DNA of 48,480 nt. It comes from Lentibacillus kapialis (GTDB lineage Bacteria; Bacillota; Bacilli; Bacillales; Amphibacillaceae). Below the pieces are notes generated by a model. The model searched no databases and was not told the origin of the DNA. It saw nothing but the letters and a program-made list of their open reading frames with translations. This document shows, one piece after another, positions 43,588 to 48,480 of the stretch. A program made the translations under genes and the position numbers. Numbering within the stretch: the stretch's first letter is position 1; every line of letters starts with the position of its first letter. The stretch lies in NCBI RefSeq assembly GCF_014646635.1, contig NZ_BMNQ01000020.1, positions 1-48,480 on the forward strand. The letters run 5' to 3'.

Positions 43588-44430
43588 TTAATCTCGTCTG
43601 AACGAACCAAACACACCCGTTGTCTGTACAATATTGGTGAAGGCATTAGGATCCACCTCTCCAATAATCCGTTCAAGATCATAAAGTTCATATCGGGTGA
43701 CGACCAGATACATCATGCTTTTATCATCCCGGGTATAAGCTCCTTTAGCGGGAAGAATCGTGATACCGCGCACCATTGTATCGTGAATCGCTTTTTGCAG
43801 TTCTTCCGGTTTATGTGTAATAATCATGACCGTCACTTTTGCATGCCGTGTATGAAGAGCATCAATGACGCGTGTTGTCACATATAATGTCAGCAATGTA
43901 TACAACGCATTTTCAGGTTCATATAGAAGACCGGCCATTGCAATGATGATTGAATTCATGGTCAAAAAGTAAATCCCAATCGGCCTGTCCTTCATACGGG
44001 ATAATACCATCGCCACAATATCCATCCCGCCCGTTGATGCACCATGCCTTAATGTCAAGCCGACACCAGTGCCGCCGAGTACACCGCCGAACACAGCATT
44101 TAAAATAATATCTTCCGAAAGTGCCACAACAGGGATAGCCTCCAGGAAAACGGTTGTGACAAGAACTGAAACAACACTATAGATGGTAAATCCTTTTCCA
44201 ACTTTATACCACCCTAATATCGCCACAGGAATGTTTAATACGAATAAAATAATACCGGTCGATAAACCAATATTCAGAAAGTCGTTAAATATACTGGAAA
44301 TTAGCTGTGCCGCACCTGTGAATCCGCTTGCATATACATTGGCCGAAATCAGGAATAAATTCAGTGATAAAGCATTTAAAAGGGCACCACATATAACTAT
44401 AACGATTCGTTTTGCTTCTACTAAAAACAT
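43588..44430 (-). CDS. yitT: YitT family membrane protein, 280 aa
   Basis: Integral membrane protein with five to six membrane segments (DUF161) and a cytosolic C-terminal DUF2179 domain (about 205-275, VMIITHKPEELQKAIHDTMVRGITILPAKGAYT). The loop GGTGVGLTLRHGASTGGMDIVAMVLSR is the family hallmark. Function unknown, perhaps transport. GAGGAGG lies 6 nt before the ATG. It is divergent from the DegV gene, as yitS-yitT in B. subtilis. Confidence 0.9.
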   Translation of the reverse strand: MFLVEAKRIVIVICGALLNALSLNLFLISANVYASGFTGAAQLISSIFNDFLNIGLSTGIILFVLNIPVAILGWYKVGKGFTIYSVVSVLVTTVFLEAIPVVALSEDIILNAVFGGVLGGTGVGLTLRHGASTGGMDIVAMVLSRMKDRPIGIYFLTMNSIIIAMAGLLYEPENALYTLLTLYVTTRVIDALHTRHAKVTVMIITHKPEELQKAIHDTMVRGITILPAKGAYTRDDKSMMYLVVTRYELYDLERIIGEVDPNAFTNIVQTTGVFGSFRRD

Positions 44431-44541
44431 CCTTTTCCTCCTCTTTCGGGCATATGCTATTTCCTACCGCTATTTTTTGACTATTCTTGTAAGCCGATTT
44501 AAACTGAAGTAAATAATAATTTCAAGAATGCAGGTGAAAAA

Positions 44542-45402
44542 ATGATGATTAAAATTCTCGCTGATTCTGCATGTGATCTATCCGAAACTCATTATAAAAC
44601 ATATGACATTGAAATGATACCTTTAACCGTTCATCTCGACGGTCAAGAATATAAAGACAGTGTTGACATAAAGCCCAAAACGGTATATAACGCCATGCGG
44701 GAAGGAAAAAGTCCCAAAACATCTCAAGTATCGCCACAAGCATTTAAAACTATTTTCACATCATATGCCGAAGCAAATCAACCATTAGTGTATTTTGCCT
44801 TCTCTTCAGAACTATCAGGTACATACCAGACTGCCAAAATGATGGAGCAGGAAGTGAAAGAAACTTATCCGGATGCTGAACTCCATGTGGTTGATACAAA
44901 ATGTGCATCTATCGGGTATGGTCTCGTCATCCTTCGTGCCGCCCAGCTTGCCAAGAATGGCGCCGACAGCAGCGAAATTATTGACACAGCTATCTATCAT
45001 GCTGAACACATGGAACATATTTTTACTGTCGATGACCTTGAATACCTTTATCGCGGCGGCCGTGTCAGCAAAACAGCTGCATTTGTCGGATCGTTTTTAA
45101 AAATAAAACCGGTCCTGCATGTGGAAAATGGCAAACTGGTTCCTCTCGAGAAAATACGCGGATCCAAAAAGCTTTTGAACCGGATGCTGGCTATTATGGA
45201 AGAGCGCGGCACCGACTTTTCAAATCAGATCATTGGCATCAGTCATGGTGATGATTTGGAGAAAGCACAGAATATCGCCAACATAATGAAGGAAAAGCTT
45301 GCTGTAAAAGAAGTTATGATCGAAATGGTTGGCTCAACAATCGGTGCACATTCCGGTCCCGGTACCCTTGCGATTTTCTTTTTAAACAGCGATTATAAGT
45401 AA
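44542..45402 (+). CDS. yitS: DegV family fatty-acid-binding protein YitS-like, 286 aa
   Basis: Binds fatty acids, and members act as FakB partners of fatty-acid kinase. It has KILADSACDLSETHYK at the N-terminus, the EYKDSVDI and GKSPKTSQVSP motif, FSSELSGTYQTA and the C-terminal GAHSGPGTLAIFFL. AGGTGAAAAA precedes the ATG. In B. subtilis yitS neighbours yitT. Confidence 0.92.
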   Translation: MMIKILADSACDLSETHYKTYDIEMIPLTVHLDGQEYKDSVDIKPKTVYNAMREGKSPKTSQVSPQAFKTIFTSYAEANQPLVYFAFSSELSGTYQTAKMMEQEVKETYPDAELHVVDTKCASIGYGLVILRAAQLAKNGADSSEIIDTAIYHAEHMEHIFTVDDLEYLYRGGRVSKTAAFVGSFLKIKPVLHVENGKLVPLEKIRGSKKLLNRMLAIMEERGTDFSNQIIGISHGDDLEKAQNIANIMKEKLAVKEVMIEMVGSTIGAHSGPGTLAIFFLNSDYK

Positions 45403-45404
45403 CC

Positions 45405-45431
45405 GCCGGCACAGTTGACGCCGGCTATTTT
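45405..45431 (+). terminator. Terminator of yitS
   Basis: GCCGGC / GCCGGC with a 9-nt loop, then TATTTT. The next 140 bases (45432-45577) hold no gene. Confidence 0.7.
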
Positions 45432-45577
45432 AAGAATTTTGCTTTGTGGTGGGATTTTGACATAACCATAATACAACTCTTTGGACATGAATTGTCAGCG
45501 ACTAAAACGCTTTTCGGAACTAATAAAATAAATGCCATCCGGAGCAAAATTCGCACAAGTCTTATGTAATTCTCGCA

Positions 45578-45816
45578 CTAGGAGCCTTGGACAGAATTAA
45601 GATATGCAATACTAAAGGCGAACGATACTCCGTTTTAGCGGAGGAAATATACGTAGACTGCGGGAGAAAAGGCCTCGGTGAGACCTCGCAGTGCGTTAGC
45701 ACGAGGAGGCTTAACAGCCGCCCTAAGGTGCGCGAAGTATATTTCCGGAGGGGTGTATACGCTCTAGTTAGTTCGGTTTGTTCCTTAATAAAACAACTTT
45801 TGTCCAAGGCTCCTAG
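45578..45816. mobile_element. 239-bp element with 16-bp perfect terminal inverted repeats
   Basis: CTAGGAGCCTTGGACA (45578-45593) and TGTCCAAGGCTCCTAG (45801-45816) are exact inverted ends. Inside are nested pairs: GGAAATATAC with GTATATTTCC, ACTGCG with CGCAGT, and the CTCCG-ttttag-CGGAG hairpin, so the transcript would fold strongly. No gene fits, no transposase is present, and no convincing target duplication was seen. It resembles the structured intergenic repeats frequent in Bacillaceae. A truncated copy lies at 21089-21164. Confidence 0.85.
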
Positions 45817-45831
45817 ATTACGGAACTGTCT

Positions 45832-46674
45832 TTATAGTGGTAGATGTATTTCTTTTTTGGGATTGTAAACCTTAAGCCAATTCTCTGCTTCTTCTTTCAT
45901 CCAATTCCCAAAGCAGTCTAAGAAGCCTAATATTTCTTCTGAATCTGATAAGGGATTGATTGCGTACCAGAGCGCAGTTCTCATTTCTTGTTGTTTTTCG
46001 GGATAATGCTTTGAAAAAAGTTTAAATGCCGGGTATAAATCTCTTGTATACGCTTGTTCTTGAACAATAACAAGCGCAAGGCCAGCTCTAACAATAAGTC
46101 TCATAACCCATATACAACAATCCGTAATATCTTCAATGTCGTCATTCCCCTTCAAATCATCCTTAGCCTTATCAATCAGAGATGCCAAATGAAAAAGGTG
46201 TTCATTTGCTAAGGAGCTGTCGGGTTTATAATCCGGGAGATTACTTATCAGGTTTTCACCATAAACACAGACACCGTAAGTTTTTAATATAAATGGAAGC
46301 ATAGAACAGCGCTTTGATTCTTCTGTCTCACTTAAAGAGCAGAATCCCAATTCCACACCTGCTACAAATGGAAACCTTTGATTGATGAATTGTTCAGCTT
46401 CCTCTACCCAATCAAGGTCTAGATTTTGAGGATCAGAATAAGTAACAATTATGGCATCTACATCAGATACATTTTCAATACCTAATCCTCTTGGAATAGA
46501 CCCTCTTATATAAATACTGTGAATCTTCCTCGATAAATTAGAAATACAGCGTTCTTTTATTAATTGAATTACTTCCCAAAATTTATTACTGATCTTATTT
46601 GGGTCAGATTGATTTACAATATAACCTTTTTTGTCTACAGAGCATAAAGATCCTATTTCTTTAATTTGAGCCAC
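45832..46674 (-). CDS. Nucleotidyltransferase-domain protein, 280 aa
   Basis: The polymerase-beta-type nucleotidyltransferase motif is complete: IRGSIPRGLGIENVSDVDAIIV with Gly58-Ser59 and the metal-binding Asp71 and Asp73. The C-terminal two thirds are helical. Relatives include aminoglycoside adenylyltransferases and toxin-antitoxin MNT proteins, so its substrate is open; no HEPN partner gene is present. The GTG start at 46674 has GAGG 10 nt upstream. It ends 16 bp from the TIR element and belongs to the accessory right end of the window. Confidence 0.82.
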   Translation of the reverse strand: MAQIKEIGSLCSVDKKGYIVNQSDPNKISNKFWEVIQLIKERCISNLSRKIHSIYIRGSIPRGLGIENVSDVDAIIVTYSDPQNLDLDWVEEAEQFINQRFPFVAGVELGFCSLSETEESKRCSMLPFILKTYGVCVYGENLISNLPDYKPDSSLANEHLFHLASLIDKAKDDLKGNDDIEDITDCCIWVMRLIVRAGLALVIVQEQAYTRDLYPAFKLFSKHYPEKQQEMRTALWYAINPLSDSEEILGFLDCFGNWMKEEAENWLKVYNPKKEIHLPL

Positions 46675-46787
46675 TTTTTGAAATCCTCATTTCTTTTTAA
46701 CGTCACCCTTTACGTGTTAATACTTTTTATAGTGGGGTCCCCCTCATAATTCCAAAAAATTAATGTTTAAATTGGCCTTTGATGACT

Positions 46788-47450
46788 TTACAAACGCCTT
46801 GTATTATCGTCATCATCGATTATGAGATTAAATATATCAAGTTCCCCGCCTACACTTTGATATTTTGACGATTGAAGCAAATGTCTGAAATTAATATTAA
46901 ATGTTCTATGTTCATTCGCATCAAGTTTCAATTGGTGGTCTTTCAGATTAATTAGGTCCGTTACATTGAATCTATTGTGATCATATTTTGAGTCTATCGA
47001 AACACGGAAAGTAACGACATCGCTACTATGGTTCACAATAGAGATTTTACAATTACCTTCAACAATACCTGAATCATTTGTATCATATTGACAATTGCTT
47101 CCGTCCTGTTGGAATTCTAACGCATAAATCCCATTTGCAAAGCTTGATTGATACACGTTTGCAAACAAGTTAGTGGGTATGAGTATGATCACAAGAAAGA
47201 AAACAAAAATCATTTTACCGCTGTATTGTTTAGCCAGAAAAAACAGACCCATGATCAACAATATAATGGACATAATTCCTGTATAATGAAACCCACTATT
47301 GTCATTAGACCACGCAGTTAAACCGATTGAACCAAGCAACCGATCGATGGCAGGTTCGCTATATATAAATTCCCACTTGAATAAAAAAGATAAGACGAGC
47401 GACACAAACCCTACGATAACCAATGGTCTTGTTTGCCTTTGTTGATCCAT
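46788..47450 (-). CDS. Hypothetical membrane protein, 220 aa
   Basis: Three membrane segments (about 10-26, 57-73, 80-97) are followed by a C-terminal domain of about 120 residues that contains two cysteines (SNCQYD and EGNCKIS) and a beta-strand pattern, so it is probably extracytoplasmic and disulfide-linked. The ATG follows GGAGGGTGTGAAAGG. No family recognised. The region between it and the next gene is AT-rich. Confidence 0.65.
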   Translation of the reverse strand: MDQQRQTRPLVIVGFVSLVLSFLFKWEFIYSEPAIDRLLGSIGLTAWSNDNSGFHYTGIMSIILLIMGLFFLAKQYSGKMIFVFFLVIILIPTNLFANVYQSSFANGIYALEFQQDGSNCQYDTNDSGIVEGNCKISIVNHSSDVVTFRVSIDSKYDHNRFNVTDLINLKDHQLKLDANEHRTFNINFRHLLQSSKYQSVGGELDIFNLIIDDDDNTRRL

Positions 47451-47536
47451 CCTTTCACACCCTCCTAATCTTATGAAATCTATTCTCTGATATCCTCTAT
47501 ATAATGGTCTTTATGTGCGATATTAGTGTGATTTCA

Positions 47537-47699
47537 TTAGAATATCGTGTCCGTTTCTGCAACACCGTTAAAAACTTTTCGAGGTGCAGACCCTTTCTCA
47601 CTACTTTTAACAGCCATAAATGCTGGTACGACAAATGCAAAAAAGTACAACTACCTCTGCAATCACTTCAAATATTAATGATAATGTAATTATCTTCAT
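47537..47699 (-). pseudogene. Small membrane protein gene with a one-base frameshift
   Basis: From an ATG at 47699 the frame reads MKIITLSLIFEVIAEVVVLF and then stops early. If one T is removed from the run of six at 47639-47644, it continues AFVVPAFMAVKSSEKG and so on to a stop at 47537, giving a sensible protein of about 53 aa with one membrane segment. I take this as a frameshifted small gene or sequencing error. GGGGG touches the ATG, so the ribosome site is poor and the start uncertain. Confidence 0.4.
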
Positions 47700-47782
47700 C
47701 CCCCAATATATCAACCAGTATCAATCTTTATTCCAGAATGGTGCCCGCCTGTATAAGAAACAGTCTTTTACATTGTTGAAAT

Positions 47783-48214
47783 TTAATCTTGTCGTTTAGT
47801 CCGTAGGTAATAAATATAAAGAGATGGTGCAAGAAAACAAACAAAGACTATTCCTCCCACGAGTATTGAAGTAGCCACAGTAGACACACCACCTGTAAAG
47901 AAAACTAAAACTCCAAATCCAATAGCAATAAAAGCACCGATGATGGTCAAAATAATTAATCCCTTTTTTGGGGATTTGTTACTTGATTCATGATCTATAC
48001 TAATGCTCATGGATAAATATGCAGAAACAACACCTGTAATTAAAAAAACATACCATAATGGATTAGCTGTCATACCATCCATACCTTTAGTGACCAAGTC
48101 ATATCCCAATATACTAATGATTCCAATGTTTTGAAATAAAAATAAAACCCTGATGTTTTTCAAATTTTTCAATTTCAACCGTTCATCAGTAATCTTTTTC
48201 ATTATTTCGTTCAT
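47783..48214 (-). CDS. Hypothetical membrane protein, 143 aa
   Basis: Four hydrophobic segments (about 24-41, 54-69, 86-108, 115-136) after a charged N-terminus. The ATG at 48214 overlaps the stop codon of the HTH gene upstream (ATGA), so translation is coupled. Small membrane proteins paired with XRE-type regulators are common in Bacilli, and the pair may form a regulatory unit. No family recognised. Confidence 0.7.
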   Translation of the reverse strand: MNEIMKKITDERLKLKNLKNIRVLFLFQNIGIISILGYDLVTKGMDGMTANPLWYVFLITGVVSAYLSMSISIDHESSNKSPKKGLIILTIIGAFIAIGFGVLVFFTGGVSTVATSILVGGIVFVCFLAPSLYIYYLRTKRQD

Positions 48215-48366
48215 TCCCCCTTATCCACCCAGAATAGTTCATCCAATGACTTATGTACGACGTCACAAATCGAAAGACACAATTTTAAAGTGGGATTATA
48301 TTTTCCTTTTTCGATTAAACTAATCGTTTGACGGGTGATCCCTATTTTTTCAGCTGTAAGCGTCAA
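48211..48366 (-). pseudogene. XRE/Cro-type regulator, N-terminus missing
   Basis: The minus strand encodes TAEKIGITRQTISLIEKGKY and then NPTLKLCLSICDVVHKSLDELFW, the second half of a Cro/CI helix-turn-helix of about 65 aa, ending in the overlap with the next gene. The usual first part (residues 1 to about 15, including helix 1 and the start codon) is absent; homology stops at about 48356. A TTG at 48366 with AGGTGGGG upstream could still start a 51-aa protein, so partial function is not excluded. A hairpin at 48370-48396 lies immediately upstream. Confidence 0.6.
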
Positions 48367-48369
48367 ATA

Positions 48370-48480
48370 ATCCCCACCTATGTATAGATGGGGATTTCAT
48401 GTATGCTTTATTTAGATTTATTTGGAACGTGGCATTCCTGTGGTAGCGTTGATGACCATGGCATGAATTGAGCCAATTGT
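48370..48480 (-). other. Possible IS end: hairpin and tail of an ORF
   Basis: AATCCCCACCT / AGATGGGGATT forms a hairpin (about 48369-48397). On the minus strand, an open frame enters the window at 48480 and ends at a TAA (48418-48420) just before this hairpin. A hairpin following the C-terminus of an ORF is the layout of IS200/IS605 right ends, and an insertion would explain the missing start of the HTH gene. The ORF tail is too short to identify, so this is a guess. Confidence 0.3.

Noticed and set aside
45587-45868. 93-aa frame over the 239-bp element
   Set aside because: It follows the inverted-repeat element and runs into the 3' end of the nucleotidyltransferase gene; no ribosome site.

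Overview
The window looks like chromosomal DNA of a low-GC, endospore-forming member of the Bacillaceae, probably a halotolerant relative of Virgibacillus, Lentibacillus or Oceanobacillus. I infer this from strong Shine-Dalgarno sequences, a T-box tryptophanyl-tRNA synthetase, spore-coat genes (CotO, CotY/CotZ), Spx, SpxH, MecA and CoiA, and a gene order close to Bacillus subtilis. The genus is a guess. No rRNA or tRNA gene was seen.

Layout. 1-3660: a 20-bp tandem repeat, small unknown genes, cotY/Z and cotO back to back at their 3' ends, and the Mg transporter mgtE. 3889-4114: a short terminal-inverted-repeat element. 4216-10756: rodA-type SEDS gene, prpE, then the yjbO-yjbN-yjbM / yjbK-yjbI-yjbH block (pseudouridine synthase, NAD kinase, small alarmone synthetase, CYTH protein, truncated globin, SpxH). 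10796-11640: repeat-rich non-coding stretch. 11669-17810: two tiny membrane proteins, pepF, coiA, mecA, spx and yjbC. 18020-24959: putative glycoside hydrolase, YerD-like glutamate synthase, UspA, SulP transporter, ResA-like thioredoxin and CcdA. 25177-31922: T-box-trpS, yjbA, fabF-fabH, med and yjaV; then yjzD, a Gly/Tyr-rich protein and uppP. Apart from the inserted block at 18020-24959, this is essentially the B. subtilis yjaV-yjbX segment in reverse order, with thi genes and fabI missing and mgtE/rodA present instead.

33776-40258 is an anaerobic / N-oxide-type accessory locus. It holds a radical SAM-SPASM protein, three DUF2249 proteins, a Crp/Fnr regulator without an Fe-S cysteine cluster, a heme-copper-oxidase-subunit-I-like membrane protein, a MIP18 protein, and moaD-moaE-mobB for molybdenum cofactor. 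Two divergently oriented TGTGA-N6-TCACT-type palindromes lie at identical distances from -10 boxes and link the two arms. An ABC-ATPase remnant lies between the arms. 40397-45402 is a second B. subtilis-like block (yitW, yitV, yitU, two small ORFs, a Nfu-N protein, yitT, yitS). 45578-48480 is accessory: a 239-bp element with 16-bp perfect inverted ends, a nucleotidyltransferase, membrane proteins, a frameshifted small ORF and a 5'-truncated HTH regulator beside what may be an IS end.

The most unusual signal is a dispersed repeat whose conserved tail (AACGTCAGAAAGTATAAA then ATGGATGACCTTATAAG) starts directly after the U-tract of an intrinsic terminator, in the same orientation, at every site I found (five clear, two degenerate). 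A second repeat (216 and 125 bp) has inverted ends and looks flanked by copy-specific direct repeats, one copy being inserted inside the first repeat. I cannot run searches, so family names rest on remembered motifs and synteny.
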